Positions 8,174 through 19,188 are shown, counted from the first letter of the stretch. The stretch: 64,000 nucleotides of DNA from Pseudanabaena sp. ABRG5-3 (GCF_003967015.1 NZ_AP017560.1:2046001-2110000); one strand, 5' to 3'. Notes: generated by a model not told the origin, from the letters alone. Program-made: numbers and translations.

Positions 8174-9553
8174 CTAGGCATTTACTGTTTCTGTAGTGCG
8201 ATAGAGCTTCGCGCCAACATTGCGTAACTTCTCTTCAATGCGATCATAACCGCGATCAAGATGATGTAAGCCCATGACTGTAGTTTCACCATCTGCTGCT
8301 AGTCCTGCGATAACCAGTGCAGCAGAGGCGCGTAAATCTGTCGCCATCACAGGAGCGCCTGATAATTGAGGTACACCTGTCACTACCGCCACATTATTCT
8401 TGAGACGAATATTTGCACCCATGCGATTGAGTTCCGCAACGTGCTGCAAGCGATTTTCAAATACAGTCTCAGTAACTACGCCATTACCTTCGCAGATAGT
8501 CAGCAAAGCCATGAACTGCGCCTGCATATCGGTAGGAAATCCAGGGTAAGGCAGCGTTTCGATGTCAACAGCACGATAGCGATCGCCACCAATAACGGTG
8601 AGCGTATCTGGGGAATCAATCCGCACAGTCACACCGATATCTTGCAATTTAGAAATGGCGGCGGTGAGGTGCGCGGGAATGACTGGGGACATTGATAAGG
8701 TCGATCGTGTAATGGCGGCAGCAACCATGAAAGTTGCGGCTTCAATGCGATCGGGAATGGCGGTGAAGTCAGCAAAATGGAGCCTATCGACACCGTCAAT
8801 GATGATGGTATTTGTACCAGCACCATGAATTTTTGCCCCCATCGCAATGCAAAGATCCGCAAGATCGATCACTTCAGGTTCTTGGGCAGCATTTTCAATA
8901 ATCGTTTGACCTTCGGCTAATGTTGCCGCCATCATCAAGGTTTCGGTCGCGCCAACACTGGGGCAATCGAGATAAATTTTTGCACCTTGCAAACGTCCAT
9001 TACGGCTCTTGGCATGGGCAATCACGATGCCATGCTCAATTTGGACATCCGCCCCCAAAGCTTGTAAACCGCGAACATGCAATTCCACAGGACGCGCCCC
9101 AATCGCACAACCTCCGGGGAGAGGCATTTTTGCTGAACCTAATCTTGCTAGTAGTGAACCTAGGGCAAAGAAACTCGCTCGCATTTTGCTGACCAATTCG
9201 TAGGGCGCAGAGTTGGTGGTCAGGTTGCTAGTGTCGAGATCGAGGACTTCACCATTGCGAGAAATTTTGACACCGAGGGTTTCGAGAATGTCGCTCATCC
9301 GCTCTACATCAGCGAGGTTGGGGACATTGCGAATACGGCAGCCTTCGGAGGATAAGAGTGTGCCTGCCATGAGGGCAAGGATCGAATTTTTTGCACCGCT
9401 AATGGGGACATGACCAGATAAAGGGGCTTTACCGATGATGCGGAGGACTGGGGAGTTGGGTTCAATTTGTGGCATTTGCGAAGATTCGAGCGTGGTTGAT
9501 GCTAATGGCTCAATAATTTGTGAAGCTGTGCCGAGATCCATCGTCGATTGCAT
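8174..9553 (-). CDS. murA: UDP-N-acetylglucosamine 1-carboxyvinyltransferase
   Basis: 459 aa EPSP-synthase-fold enzyme catalysing the first committed step of peptidoglycan synthesis, transfer of enolpyruvate from PEP to UDP-GlcNAc. The substrate-binding SGAKN is at 52-56 and the catalytic cysteine is C149 in [11 protein letters not shown] (Cys115 in E. coli). Since it is Cys and not Asp, fosfomycin sensitivity would be expected. About 30 extra N-terminal residues precede the conserved [11 protein letters not shown]. If they are not made, the Met27 codon (MPQIEP) is an alternative start. Monocistronic. Confidence 0.95.
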   Translation of the reverse strand: MQSTMDLGTASQIIEPLASTTLESSQMPQIEPNSPVLRIIGKAPLSGHVPISGAKNSILALMAGTLLSSEGCRIRNVPNLADVERMSDILETLGVKISRNGEVLDLDTSNLTTNSAPYELVSKMRASFFALGSLLARLGSAKMPLPGGCAIGARPVELHVRGLQALGADVQIEHGIVIAHAKSRNGRLQGAKIYLDCPSVGATETLMMAATLAEGQTIIENAAQEPEVIDLADLCIAMGAKIHGAGTNTIIIDGVDRLHFADFTAIPDRIEAATFMVAAAITRSTLSMSPVIPAHLTAAISKLQDIGVTVRIDSPDTLTVIGGDRYRAVDIETLPYPGFPTDMQAQFMALLTICEGNGVVTETVFENRLQHVAELNRMGANIRLKNNVAVVTGVPQLSGAPVMATDLRASAALVIAGLAADGETTVMGLHHLDRGYDRIEEKLRNVGAKLYRTTETVNA

Positions 9554-9857
9554 AGGCTGTAATGTTGGCTGTAGAGTGCTTGTACCTGCATTGGTTGAAC
9601 GGTTTGTAGAAATGATCGCCTTATCCTCCTCACATCAGAATTAACGTGGCTAAGAGTCTAGCGGAGTATATCCGATAAACTGTTAACTTTTGTACAGTAA
9701 GTGTATTTACTCATTATTAGCGATTAAGCCGTATATGGCTATAGCTGTTGACAATTAGCTATTGGCTGTTGACAAAAAGCTTTTAGCTTTTGGCAATAAG
9801 CTTTTTGGAAGGCACTATGATGTCATCGGTTTGCCAATTTAGCAATACGCTTCTTCT
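9554..9857. other. Intergenic region with degenerate AGCTTTTGGC-type repeats
   Basis: Between divergent murA and the dipeptidase gene. At about 9737-9806 short units such as AGCTATTGGC, AGCTTTTAGC and AGCTTTTTGG repeat imperfectly with two TTGACA boxes in between. This resembles the short heptamer-like repeats found between cyanobacterial genes. Both promoters must be here; no ORF is supported. Confidence 0.4.
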
Positions 9858-10556
9858 ATGAAACCTTATCAACACATTTCCATTGCCGATTGTCATGAGC
9901 CACTGGTCGCACTCTCCTCTGATCTCGACTCTGGCATCATAACAATCGATCCGCATCCATATATGTCTTTAGGCGCACCATATGGCGATCGCTCTCCTTT
10001 TTTTGTCCGCCAAGGAATTTTAGAAAGATTACAAAAATCCCAAGCCTATTTGCAAACCCTTCGCCCCTATTGGAAAATTGCGGTTTTTGATGCCTATCGC
10101 CCGATTCCTGTGCAGCAGTTTATGGTGAATTACAGTTTTGCTCAGTTAGCGGCAAGTAAGGGCTTAGAAATAGATTCTCTTTCTGAAGATCAAAAAAATT
10201 CACTTAATGCTGAAGTAATGAAGTTTTGGGCAATTCCTAGCCATGATCCGAAAACCCCGCCTCCTCACAGTACTGGTGCAGCGATCGATGTGACTCTGTT
10301 TGATTCCGAGCTTCTGGAAGTAAATATGGGTTCGCCAATTGATGAAATTAGCGATCGCTCTTTGCCAGATTATTTTGCAAGTTTCCGTAATGCTCAAGCC
10401 GTAGAATTTCATCGCGATCGCCAATTATTAAACGAAGTAATGAACCATAGCGGCTTTGTGAGACATCCCAATGAATGGTGGCATTTCTCCTATGGCGATC
10501 AACTTTGGGCATGGATTAGTCATGAGAAACTCGCAATTTATGGAGGATTTATATAG
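9858..10556 (+). CDS. D-alanyl-D-alanine dipeptidase (VanX/DdpX type, M15D)
   Basis: 232 aa zinc peptidase that splits D-Ala-D-Ala. The family signatures are in order: FDAYRP with Arg81, PHSTGAAID with zinc ligands His137 and Asp144, and EWWHFSYGD with catalytic Glu206 and zinc ligand His209. No signal peptide is seen, so it is cytoplasmic. No vanR/S/H/A genes are nearby, so a role in peptidoglycan or D-Ala recycling is more likely than glycopeptide resistance. Confidence 0.9.
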   Translation: MKPYQHISIADCHEPLVALSSDLDSGIITIDPHPYMSLGAPYGDRSPFFVRQGILERLQKSQAYLQTLRPYWKIAVFDAYRPIPVQQFMVNYSFAQLAASKGLEIDSLSEDQKNSLNAEVMKFWAIPSHDPKTPPPHSTGAAIDVTLFDSELLEVNMGSPIDEISDRSLPDYFASFRNAQAVEFHRDRQLLNEVMNHSGFVRHPNEWWHFSYGDQLWAWISHEKLAIYGGFI

Positions 10557-10615
10557 ATAGTTACTGCTAAGTCTCAATATCCTAATCAGAGAGAAATCGC
10601 CAATTCAAGGATGAA

Positions 10616-10849
10616 ATGCAATGCCTAGAGATCTTTGCAGAGAACGAAAATCTAATGTATGAAGGTCTCCACAACAATTGTCCTGATTGGCTTGAAAGTA
10701 AAGGAGACAAGACTCAACAGGAAGTTTTTTTACAAAGTCAAGTTTTAATAGAAATTTATGAAAGATTTAGCTTGGAACTCGATCCACCATTTATAGGATT
10801 TCTTATTCCTGACACTAAAACTACAAGCTTGCAGGATTTTGAGCTATAG
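10616..10849 (+). CDS. Small hypothetical protein
   Basis: 77 aa, acidic and soluble, not recognised. GATGAA lies just before the start but no clear Shine-Dalgarno is present. Composition is plausible for a protein (EVFLQSQVLIEIYERFSLEL), with a helix at about 35-55. It lies 60 bp after the dipeptidase on the same strand. It could be real or chance. Confidence 0.3.
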   Translation: MQCLEIFAENENLMYEGLHNNCPDWLESKGDKTQQEVFLQSQVLIEIYERFSLELDPPFIGFLIPDTKTTSLQDFEL

Positions 10850-10980
10850 CTAGAAAAATTGTCGTAATAGTGGTCGGATGAATTTTTTTCTTACTAATTT
10901 GATGGATTACGCGATCGCACAACTCTAAAAAGTCTTAGCGATCTTTAAATCTAACCCACGTAGCTTTATCTTTAAGGCGA

Positions 10981-11544
10981 TCATCTGTCTGCCATAACCT
11001 GATTTATCGACAAGCTTAGCTTAGCAAAAACATTAGAAATAATTTGCTCATTCTCTTGATAAACCTTCTCAATATAAGTTCCATTTACTAAACTAAGCAC
11101 CGAAAAAGTACCTAACAGAAAATCTACAATCCAATATTCAGGGATACCAAATTGAGCATATTCTTCGCGCTTTTCTATAGTATCCACAGTACGACAAGTT
11201 GGGCTAACAATCTCAATTACCAATAGGCAAGGCTCATGCAACATATCAGGCTGATTACCTAATCCCCGTTTCTGCTCTAAAGTCATCACCAATACATCAG
11301 GTCAGCGCGTGCGTTTACCATTAAATATTTCAGTGCTATTAACACGTACACAGTAAGGTAATTGATATTGCTGTACTGCTGACTGTAAAAAAAATGCCAA
11401 GCACATCATCACATCGTTATGCAAAACCGTTGCTGGAGTCACTTCAATTAGTTCTCCATCATTAAAGTCATAACGCTTATCAGTGCCGTCATCATAGGTC
11501 AGATATTCTTCAAAGGTAATTTTCTTAGTAGTGGTAACAGTCAT
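10981..11544 (-). pseudogene. Uma2-family (DUF820) endonuclease-like gene with in-frame stop
   Basis: The upstream part (11302-11544) reads ITFEEYLTYDDGTDKRYDF...RVNSTEIFNGKRTR and stops at TGA. The same frame continues directly as PDVLVMTLEQKRG, LLVIEIVSPTCRTVD, KREEYAQFGIPEYWIVD to a stop at 10981. Together they give a normal-sized Uma2 protein of about 187 codons with the expected PD...E-I-V-SP and K...EYWIVD motifs. One nonsense change at the TGA (11302-11304) is the only lesion, so it is a recent pseudogene unless the stop is read through. Confidence 0.8.
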
Positions 11545-11569
11545 CAGTTTGTAACCTCTCTGACGATAT

Positions 11570-14500
11570 TTAATCTTGATCGCTATTGTAACAAAGCAAA
11601 TCTAAGCCACGCTCAAAAATCTCATCGATCGCCAGCATCTCTCCATCAGTCGTCATGAACTTATGATCCTTAGTAGCTTTAATGCGATCGCCATTTTCTA
11701 ACTCATATTCAAATACTTCCTGATTACCGCGATCGTGCCATTGAGCAATGGTTTGCGTATAGACAAAGCCATGCTCATCGACACTGTAAACCTGACATTC
11801 GATTTGATGCTCCACGATTTTACCGATGGGGATTAAGCCATATTCCACAGTTCGCACCAAAGTATCGTAACTGAGGCAATACTCCGCAAATAGAACCATC
11901 TGATCAAAGAGGTCATTAGAAATTTCTTTTCTAATTCCATTCTTCGCGCAACCATCAAGGAAAATGGAACGCTGTTTTTCCATTTCTTCAGGTTTCTTTT
12001 TACCCATCGCTCGACGCAACAAGTCCGCAGCACCGAGGGAATAGCCTGCTAATTCCTGCGCCATTTTCATGATCTGCTCTTGATAGCAGTTATGTGTAAC
12101 GACTCCATTGGCTAGAAAATAGGGAGAACTTTGATCTACCATTTCAATATCAAAACATTCAGCAGTCCCGCAATCTTCTACCGATATTACAAATACTGGA
12201 CGAGCATCCTGTAAATATGTCTCGGTATAAATTTTTTGATAGGCTTCAGTCCAACCTGTAATTTTGGTTGCATATTGCGATCGCACAGGTTTAACCATTA
12301 CTCCTGCTTGCAGAGAACGCTTTGCGGTTTTACGACTTTCTCGATCTGTTGTAGCGATCGCCTCTTCTAACTCTTCCTTCATTCTTAAAGATGGAATAGG
12401 AACAAAGTTATTCTTTTTCTCTCCTATCAGTTTATTGGGTAATCTTGGCTCTCCAATTAGCTGATAAAAACGGGCAATGTCCGTAATCATTACATGGGTT
12501 GAATGTAATGAATAGGAGATTTTTAGGCTGCTTAGCAATTGTCCTACTTGTTTGATTAGTTGCTTAGAAATACTACGGAAATAAGGATTTTGAGTATAGG
12601 AACCATCGCTATCCCATAGACCTCGCAAAACATCAATGCGATCACATTCCTGATAATCAACTATGTCAACAGGTAAGTGCTTATCTTTAGAATTGACTTT
12701 CCAAGTTCTACCACCATATATTTTATCCATGAAAATAGTTAATGGTGTTGGCTGCGGTTGAGTGTTGAACTTTGCATAGGCATACCAACAACGGGTATGA
12801 AAATAATGCTTCGGTTCACCTTTCCATGTCTCAGCAATCAAATTAGCAACCCAAATAGCAGTTTCTTCACTAGAGCAAGCAATATTCGGAGAACTAGAGG
12901 TTAAGTGTCCATCACCAACTAATAAACCTAATAGATAGGCTTCATTGGGTTTAAGTGATTTATTGTTTTGAGAAATTTGCCAAGTTTCATAAATGATTGA
13001 GCCATTGACATGAGCATTCTTGATATTGCCCAATGGCTTTAATTCATAGGCAAACTGATCGCCTTCTGGTGTGAGAAAGCGATGCTCTGGAGTGCAGAAA
13101 ATTTCTGTACCTGTTGAGAGCGTAATTTTAACAATTGACTTAATGCCGCTTTGCCATTGTTTCGCGACTTTCGCTGACCATACGAGCTTTCCATCGGATG
13201 AGAGAACGATATCGCCTTTGCGAATATTCTCAATAGGAGTACTTGTGCCATCGGGTCTAGCAATTAAAGTTCCTTTCGCAAGACATAACACACCATAGGT
13301 GTTATTTAATATAGATTCCAGCAACTGATGCTGATATTCGATCGCTTCTCGTCCATGCTTACGATTAATGAACTTAGGGATTAGTCCTGCATCCAAAGGT
13401 CCGGGACGATAAAGCGCCAGAATCGAGGAAATATCTTCAATATTGGAAGGCTTGAGATCCTTAACGATCTGCTTCATGCCTGAAGATTCTAATTGGAAGA
13501 CACCTTCGAGATCGCCTTTTTCTAATAGCTTATAGGTTTTTTGATTTGCCTCGGTGGACATATCGGGGGCGATCGCATCGATATGAAAATTAGGATCTTG
13601 ATTACTGCGAATTAATTCACTAGTATGCTCAATCGTGGTTAAGTTCCGCAATCCCAAAAAGTCCATTTTCAATAGACCGAGGGATTCCAAATCTTCCATT
13701 GTGTATTGCGTGACCACCTGACCTTCGTTGCTGCGCTGCAATGGCACAACTTCATCCAATGGGAATGGTGAAATCACCACACCTGCTGCGTGAACGCCTG
13801 AGCTTTTGTTTACACCTTCGATCCGCATTGCCATATCGAGCCATTCGTAAACCTTGGCATCATTTTTGTAGCGATCGCGAAATTCGGGTGCAGGCGACTC
13901 CTCAGAAATCATTACCTTTAACTTCGCAGGCTTGCCACGCGATACGGGAATCATCTTCGCCATCTTATCGGCTTCGCTGTAGGACACATCTAGCACCCGT
14001 CCCACATCTTTGAGAACTGCCTTAGAAGTCAAACGGTTGAAGGTGACAATCTGGGCGACCCGTTCCTGTCCATAGCGTTCTGTTACATATTCAATTAATT
14101 CACCACGGTGATCGATGCAGAAGTCGGTATCAATATCAGGCATCGACTTCCGCTCTGGATTGAGAAATCGCTCAAAGAGAAGTCCATGATGAATGGGATC
14201 GATATTGGTAATTCCCAAAGAATAAGCAACGAGAGAACCTGCTGCGCTACCACGACCTGGCCCGACAGGAATCTTTTTGTCTCTGGCATATTTGATATAG
14301 TCCCATACCACCAGAAAGTAAGTGGCAAAGCCCATTTGCATAATAATTCCCAATTCAAAACGCAAGCGTTCTTGATAATTTTGAGGGATCTCGGCATGGG
14401 TTTTGACATTAAATCTTTGCAGTAAGCCTTGCCATGTCACTTCTTCAAAATAGGTATCCGCAGTATGTCCTTCAGGAATCGGATAGTCCGCCGCACGGGG

Positions 14501-15373
14501 ATCGCGCATCAGGTCATAGGGCTTGACCTTATTGGCGGCATGGAGGGTATTTGCGAGGGCTTCCTCAATTAACTCATCCTCCAAATGATCGCGAAATAAC
14601 TGCTTCATCTCATCGTAGGATTTGAGATATTCCATACCGCTATAACGCAGACGCTTCTCATCAGAAATGAGCTTTCCTGTTTGGATACAGAGCAGTGCGT
14701 CATGGGCTTCCACATCGGAGCAGGAGGTGAAGTGAGAGTCATTGGTGGCGATTACGCGAATATCCAATTCCCTTGCAATCTTGAAAATCTCCACATTCAC
14801 AATCCGATCTTCAGGATAGCCATGATCTTGAATCTCTAAATAATAATCATCTCCAAAATGTTCTTTATACCAAGCAGCTACCCGTCGCGCTTCCTCAGGA
14901 TCTCCCTTCATGATCGCCTGTGGGACTTCTCCTGCTAAACATCCCGAAGTAAGCATCAAACCTTCTTTGTATTGCAGAAGATAATCTTTGCTGATGCAAG
15001 GACGCGCAAAAATCCCTTTCCCCTGAAAACCTTGTAAATGGGAAATGGAAGTTAATTTAACGAGATTGCGATAGCCCTGTGTATCTTTAGCGAGAACGCA
15101 TTGGTGATATTTTTTGCCGTCTTTGTCTCCTTTCTTATATTGCTTAGTAATATCCCCATTCAGAACATACATTTCATTGCCAATGATTGGCTTAATTCCC
15201 TTAGATTTGCAAGTTTTGATCAGTTCGATCGCTCCATACATCACACCATGATCGGTTAAGGCGATCGCAGGCATCCCCAAATCCGCCGCACGGCTAACTA
15301 GATCAGGAATTTGGCTTGCCCCATCAAGCAGGCTGTACTCGGTATGAACGTGCAATCCAACAAATCCAGTCAT
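11570..15373 (-). CDS. dnaE: DNA polymerase III alpha subunit, N-terminal half, with a cis-splicing intein and a split-intein N-fragment
   Basis: 1267 codons. Residues 1-280 are the PHP domain ([18 protein letters not shown]). The polymerase active site follows, with PDIDTDF (412-418), [10 protein letters not shown] (371-380) and [11 protein letters not shown] (653-663). Two inteins interrupt it. Residues 697-1095 are a complete intein with endonuclease motifs, followed by the extein [19 protein letters not shown]. Residues 1166-1267 are the N-fragment of the classic cyanobacterial split DnaE intein, after extein FAEY. The mature polymerase needs cis splicing here plus trans splicing with a dnaE-C gene that is not in this window. 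The start ATG gives the standard [14 protein letters not shown]. Confidence 0.95.
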   Translation of the reverse strand: MTGFVGLHVHTEYSLLDGASQIPDLVSRAADLGMPAIALTDHGVMYGAIELIKTCKSKGIKPIIGNEMYVLNGDITKQYKKGDKDGKKYHQCVLAKDTQGYRNLVKLTSISHLQGFQGKGIFARPCISKDYLLQYKEGLMLTSGCLAGEVPQAIMKGDPEEARRVAAWYKEHFGDDYYLEIQDHGYPEDRIVNVEIFKIARELDIRVIATNDSHFTSCSDVEAHDALLCIQTGKLISDEKRLRYSGMEYLKSYDEMKQLFRDHLEDELIEEALANTLHAANKVKPYDLMRDPRAADYPIPEGHTADTYFEEVTWQGLLQRFNVKTHAEIPQNYQERLRFELGIIMQMGFATYFLVVWDYIKYARDKKIPVGPGRGSAAGSLVAYSLGITNIDPIHHGLLFERFLNPERKSMPDIDTDFCIDHRGELIEYVTERYGQERVAQIVTFNRLTSKAVLKDVGRVLDVSYSEADKMAKMIPVSRGKPAKLKVMISEESPAPEFRDRYKNDAKVYEWLDMAMRIEGVNKSSGVHAAGVVISPFPLDEVVPLQRSNEGQVVTQYTMEDLESLGLLKMDFLGLRNLTTIEHTSELIRSNQDPNFHIDAIAPDMSTEANQKTYKLLEKGDLEGVFQLESSGMKQIVKDLKPSNIEDISSILALYRPGPLDAGLIPKFINRKHGREAIEYQHQLLESILNNTYGVLCLAKGTLIARPDGTSTPIENIRKGDIVLSSDGKLVWSAKVAKQWQSGIKSIVKITLSTGTEIFCTPEHRFLTPEGDQFAYELKPLGNIKNAHVNGSIIYETWQISQNNKSLKPNEAYLLGLLVGDGHLTSSSPNIACSSEETAIWVANLIAETWKGEPKHYFHTRCWYAYAKFNTQPQPTPLTIFMDKIYGGRTWKVNSKDKHLPVDIVDYQECDRIDVLRGLWDSDGSYTQNPYFRSISKQLIKQVGQLLSSLKISYSLHSTHVMITDIARFYQLIGEPRLPNKLIGEKKNNFVPIPSLRMKEELEEAIATTDRESRKTAKRSLQAGVMVKPVRSQYATKITGWTEAYQKIYTETYLQDARPVFVISVEDCGTAECFDIEMVDQSSPYFLANGVVTHNCYQEQIMKMAQELAGYSLGAADLLRRAMGKKKPEEMEKQRSIFLDGCAKNGIRKEISNDLFDQMVLFAEYCLSYDTLVRTVEYGLIPIGKIVEHQIECQVYSVDEHGFVYTQTIAQWHDRGNQEVFEYELENGDRIKATKDHKFMTTDGEMLAIDEIFERGLDLLCYNSDQD
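11573..11878 (-). other. Split intein N-fragment (DnaE-N)
   Basis: 102 residues from Cys1166 ([14 protein letters not shown]) to the stop. [26 protein letters not shown] and [20 protein letters not shown] match the well-known Npu/Ssp DnaE N-inteins. It would associate with the short C-intein on dnaE-C elsewhere in the genome and join the two polymerase halves. Confidence 0.93.
12089..13285 (-). other. DnaE cis-splicing intein with DOD homing endonuclease
   Basis: 399 residues from Cys697 to Asn1095 of the dnaE product, between exteins TYGVL and CYQEQ. Block A starts CLAKGTLI, block B is TPEHRFLT (761-768), the dodecapeptide motifs are [11 protein letters not shown] (814-824) and [11 protein letters not shown] (916-926), block F is [14 protein letters not shown], and block G is VVTHN followed by Cys+1. 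All splicing residues and both LAGLIDADG-type acidic residues are present, so it should both splice and cut. Confidence 0.9.
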
Positions 15374-15467
15374 AGCGCTCTACAAATCAAATCTAAGTAG
15401 CTAGATTAGCACGATCTTAAGCTTGGTTAGGCTATGCAAAACATTACAAACTTCTAAACTAAAAACC

Positions 15468-15518
15468 AAAACCAGAGCGTGGGTCGCCTGCTACACGGGC
15501 GACCCACGCTCTGGTTTT
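15468..15518. terminator. Long hairpin between dnaE and the helicase gene
   Basis: Arms AAAACCAGAGCGTGGGTCGC and complement around 15468-15518, with T-run TTTTTA. On the minus strand it follows the helicase stop, so it most likely ends that transcript before the dnaE promoter. Confidence 0.7.
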
Positions 15519-15522
15519 TAGG

Positions 15523-17097
15523 TTACTGACGTTTGTATTTACGAGAGACATCGATCTTTTGGCGCTTAGGTGGAAACCACGATCGCCAAACCCAAACCAG
15601 AATATTTTCGAGCATTTCCGCTAGCTCGATCGCGGCTTTACTTACCTTTTGCAGAGGTGATAATTGACGGGTTGGGCGGCTTGATCGACCTGTTGAGGAT
15701 ACCTTTCGAGATGGACGATTAGCAACCTTGCGGTTTGGAGTCGCCTGACGTGGCTGGGTTTGAGGAGATTCTAATGGAGATCGCGGCAATCTATTTGCAA
15801 TAGGGCTTGATTGAGTAGGTTGACGATAGGTTTGTTGAGCCAGATGGGTTTCAAGTTCGGTATGGGTGGGGATGTTATAGAAATCGGCATCGGTTTCATA
15901 AATCTCGACACGACGCTTGGGAAAATTGGGTAAGTCGATTGGTGTTTTTGCAATAATGGGGATAGGTTGTTCGGCAAAGACTTCTGAAACTGGTTCTAGT
16001 TCAGGAACTTCTTCTGCTAGTCCCTGCAATGTCCAATTCCGTTCTGCCTTGGCTCCACCTAAACGTAAACAGTTACCTGCGTGATCGATAACTAATGCTT
16101 TGCGTCCACCTTTGGGACGTAAGCCTCGACCGAGCATTTGCAAATGCAGAGCCACTGACTTAGTGGGGCGACAAAGCTGAATTACTTCGATTTCGGGAAC
16201 ATCAAAGCCTTCAGTGAACAAATTGACATTGCAGAGCACGTTAGTTTCGCCAGAACGAAAGCGTTCGAGGATCGCTTGACGCTCTTTGGGGACAGTTTCA
16301 CCATCGATATGTTCGGCGGCAATACCTGCGCTTCGGTAGCGTTCGGCGATCGCTTTGGAATGGTCTAAATTAATCGCAAATACCACACAGCGCTTTGAGT
16401 GGGCATGACGCAAATATGCATCGACAGCACAACCAGCTACATAGCGACGATCAATGCGCTCTGCTAAGTCGGCTGAATTAAAATCACCCCCTGCAATCCG
16501 AATCCCTTCTTCGGTAGGTAAAAAGCTTTCGGGAGCAAGCACATCATAATCGGCGAGAAATCCGCGCCAAATTAATTCGGATACGGAGGGGCCAACGACC
16601 AATGCTTCGTAAAGGCGATCGAATCCTCTACCATCCAGTCTCGAAGGTGTAGCTGTTACGCCCAAAATCAAAGCTTCGGGAAAGTAACTCAAAATTTTTA
16701 AATAACTTGGGGCAAGGGAAAGGTGAGCTTCGTCAACAATCACGAGAGCGATCGCACCTAAATCTATTTCTTGTTTTTCAAGGCGTTTCACTAAGGTTTG
16801 CACGGAGGCACATTGCACAGGATGCTCTAGGTGCATGGGCTGCTCGGCTTTGATGATGCCAACAGGCGATCGCAAAGTTTTTTCTAAGGTGTTTTTCGCT
16901 TGCCAGAGCAGTTCTTCTCGATGAACTAATAGGAGAACACGCTGATGGCGATCGTAAAAATGTTTGGCGAGTTCGCTAAAGGTGCGGGTTTTACCTGAGC
17001 CTGTGGGCATGGCTAACAAGATCGCCCGCTTGCCCATTCGCCAAGTTGCATAAATCTCGTCGATGACCCGTTTTTGATAGTCTCGTAACTCCGACAT
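15523..17097 (-). CDS. DEAD/DEAH-box superfamily II helicase
   Basis: I start at the ATG at 17097 (MSELRDYQKRVIDEIY), preceded by a GAGG box; an upstream in-frame ATG at 17157 would add 20 residues with no family character. 524 aa. Walker A is MPTGSGKT (30-37), the DEAH box is LVIVDEAHLS (119-128), motif III is GVTATPSRLDG, and the second RecA-like lobe has CRPTKSVALHLQMLGRGLRP. This is the ATP-dependent translocase type of SSL2/restriction-like helicases. The last 130 residues are low-complexity, rich in Pro, Arg, Gln and Ser, and end in a basic tail. Its substrate is unknown. Confidence 0.85.
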   Translation of the reverse strand: MSELRDYQKRVIDEIYATWRMGKRAILLAMPTGSGKTRTFSELAKHFYDRHQRVLLLVHREELLWQAKNTLEKTLRSPVGIIKAEQPMHLEHPVQCASVQTLVKRLEKQEIDLGAIALVIVDEAHLSLAPSYLKILSYFPEALILGVTATPSRLDGRGFDRLYEALVVGPSVSELIWRGFLADYDVLAPESFLPTEEGIRIAGGDFNSADLAERIDRRYVAGCAVDAYLRHAHSKRCVVFAINLDHSKAIAERYRSAGIAAEHIDGETVPKERQAILERFRSGETNVLCNVNLFTEGFDVPEIEVIQLCRPTKSVALHLQMLGRGLRPKGGRKALVIDHAGNCLRLGGAKAERNWTLQGLAEEVPELEPVSEVFAEQPIPIIAKTPIDLPNFPKRRVEIYETDADFYNIPTHTELETHLAQQTYRQPTQSSPIANRLPRSPLESPQTQPRQATPNRKVANRPSRKVSSTGRSSRPTRQLSPLQKVSKAAIELAEMLENILVWVWRSWFPPKRQKIDVSRKYKRQ

Positions 17098-17272
17098 CGC
17101 ACGCCTCAAAAAAATCCCCAGTATTATGCCAGAAGTTTTCCAAAACGTATCAAGCAAATCAAAACATGAAATATATAGGATTGGCTAGATATTATTTAGA
17201 TTCTTTGGCTATGCGATTGATATTTACCTGAGAGATTGAGTGTAAAATCAAGTTATTAAAGAGGTAATTGCT

Positions 17273-17476
17273 ATGAGTCAATATGTTTTACTTCGCATTC
17301 AGTCTCTTCAAGAAGAGCTTGAAAGTTTAAAAAAGATTGTCAGTCATCAACTGTTACAAAGCCCTCGCAAACCAACGTATATCAAGGGCTTATGGAAAGA
17401 ATTGGAGATAACTGATGATGATTTTGCTAATGCTAAAAAAGCTGTTTTTAAGGATGTTACTAATTGGAATTATTAG
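17273..17476 (+). CDS. Antitoxin-like partner of the PIN-domain protein
   Basis: 67 aa with AGAGG upstream. The N-terminal part is a helical segment, RIQSLQEELESLKKIVSHQL. The C-terminal part contains YIKGLWKELEITDDDFANAKK, the kind of tail found in small antitoxins encoded before VapC genes. It lies 7 bp before the PIN-domain gene. By position it should bind and neutralise that toxin and repress the pair. Confidence 0.65.
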   Translation: MSQYVLLRIQSLQEELESLKKIVSHQLLQSPRKPTYIKGLWKELEITDDDFANAKKAVFKDVTNWNY

Positions 17477-17483
17477 AAATTAG

Positions 17484-17879
17484 ATGGATACTTATTTGGT
17501 TGATACTCATGCTCTAGCTTGGTTTATTGCCGCAGATAAGCGATTATCAGCTTTGGCTGAGCATATTCTTAATCAGGCACAAGAGGGTGAGGTTCAAATT
17601 CTAATTCCAACTTTAGTTTTAGCTGAACTTACTCATATTGCTGAAAAGGGGAAAGTAAAAGTCTCGGTTGAGGAGATTTTGCAACAAATTAATCGAGGAG
17701 ATGGGTTTATGGTAGTGGCTTTTGATTTTTCTGTTTTTCAAGCGATGCTTTCTTTACCGAAAGAGTGGGATATTCATGATCGCGTTATTGCGGCGACGGC
17801 TAGTTATTATCAAACAACACTGATCACAAGAGATGAGATGTTGAGGGAGTCATCTAAAATCAAAACTCTCTGGGATTGA
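17484..17879 (+). CDS. vapC: PIN-domain ribonuclease toxin (VapC family)
   Basis: 131 aa, the normal length. The acidic metal-binding residues of a PIN nuclease are visible: Asp7 in YLVDTHALAWF, Glu48 in LVLAELTH, Asp99 in WDIHDRVIAAT and Asp117 in LITRDEML. These proteins cleave tRNA or rRNA when the antitoxin is degraded. It forms a type II toxin-antitoxin pair with the preceding small gene. Confidence 0.85.
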   Translation: MDTYLVDTHALAWFIAADKRLSALAEHILNQAQEGEVQILIPTLVLAELTHIAEKGKVKVSVEEILQQINRGDGFMVVAFDFSVFQAMLSLPKEWDIHDRVIAATASYYQTTLITRDEMLRESSKIKTLWD

Positions 17880-18079
17880 AAACATTACCTTATCTAATCT
17901 AGCATTCTCACTGACCAGAAATTGTGTGTAACATTGCAGAAATCGAATTTCTGAAAATCAGCCTAATGTTGACCATCACGCGCCGCAGATAAAATTGAAT
18001 ACTCACTAGACAACCTCTGTCGTTTGGATAGGAATTTTTAGGCTGCTATTCCTAGTTTAAAAAATTCATGAACTGTATA

Positions 18080-19084
18080 TTAGTATGGAGGAATTCTAGT
18101 TCCGTAGCTATAGTCAAATGGATGTTCATCTGCAAAAAACAAAGGAAACCCTTCAGATACATTCTGATAAGCAGCACGAACGTCATTATAGATGTCTGAC
18201 TTATTTGCTTCAATAATTCCAATCCATGCTGGAGTATAGTAGCGAGCAAGCGAAGATGCAATGTAAACTACTATTACATCCATCAATAATTCTGTGAGTT
18301 TCCAGACCATTCCTTCGTTAGTGCCAATTAGCCATTCTTTGACATCAGGATAATCATCTAAATACTTATCCTTATTAAAGTTACATAGTTTATCTAGTGA
18401 AACTTTCTCTGTAAACAAAGGTTTTGGGTTGTCCAGCAAAATATATGGATCATCCATCGCTTCATGGTGCAGTCTAAATTGGCTAAACAATGTTGTCCAG
18501 CCTGATACTGTGAGAGCATCAACATAGAATGGAAAATCACCTGCCGATCCAATTTGGACTCTACATTTATTTCTTGCCCAATTTTTATCAAAGTCCCAAC
18601 CTTCTGAATCGTTAGTTATAGATAGACCATGTCCTCGACTACCTATTAACCGACGACGAACAATGTTTAAGCAGATAAAGTCAAGAAAATACATTGATCC
18701 GTAGTAATAGAGAATTGGTTTGATTTCCTCTGTAACTACATTAGCTTGCTCAAAAAAATAGCGAGATTTTTTCAGTTGTGCTGAGGTTTCTATAGCAGCT
18801 TTATTAATTTGTTCTTCTGTTTCAATAGCTTCAAGATAATCTTGTGATCTTCCTCTACCTTCTCCAAGCAATAGAGTTGTCTTTGTAGGAATAAATTCTG
18901 CATATGGAGATATCTCAACCCCGATAACGTCCTTGTGAATAGCATGAGTTAGCGCACGCCTTACAAATGCAGAGCTTTCACATCGGGAATAGTTTGATAT
19001 GGGAGAAAGAGCGCGACGTATAGCATTTACTCCTACTCCTGAAGCTAAAAATTTCGTTGTTATCGTCGATAAATTTCGAGGCAT
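18080..19084 (-). CDS. Protein of unknown function, possibly YaaC-like
   Basis: 334 aa. I do not recognise it firmly. The helical stretch YYYGSMYFLDFICLNIVRRR followed by GHGLSI is reminiscent of YaaC-family proteins, in which a Tyr-rich helix precedes an L.GHG motif. There is no signal peptide; one mildly hydrophobic helix lies around 283-300. It lies in a small accessory patch with a VapC pair on one side and decayed gene remnants on the other, which suggests horizontally acquired DNA. Confidence 0.55.
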   Translation of the reverse strand: MPRNLSTITTKFLASGVGVNAIRRALSPISNYSRCESSAFVRRALTHAIHKDVIGVEISPYAEFIPTKTTLLLGEGRGRSQDYLEAIETEEQINKAAIETSAQLKKSRYFFEQANVVTEEIKPILYYYGSMYFLDFICLNIVRRRLIGSRGHGLSITNDSEGWDFDKNWARNKCRVQIGSAGDFPFYVDALTVSGWTTLFSQFRLHHEAMDDPYILLDNPKPLFTEKVSLDKLCNFNKDKYLDDYPDVKEWLIGTNEGMVWKLTELLMDVIVVYIASSLARYYTPAWIGIIEANKSDIYNDVRAAYQNVSEGFPLFFADEHPFDYSYGTRIPPY

Positions 19085-19188
19085 GGAAAACTTTACTCGA
19101 TTTAATTAAGTCAGATTATAAAATTTAGCAGTCACTGTAATGACCTAGCATAATTTTAGGTGCAAAGTTTAGCTGCATTATTACTCAT

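Noticed and set aside
8366-9644. Several plus-strand ORFs of 60-110 aa opposite murA
   Set aside because: They are antisense shadows of a conserved enzyme, with unnatural composition and no ribosome sites.
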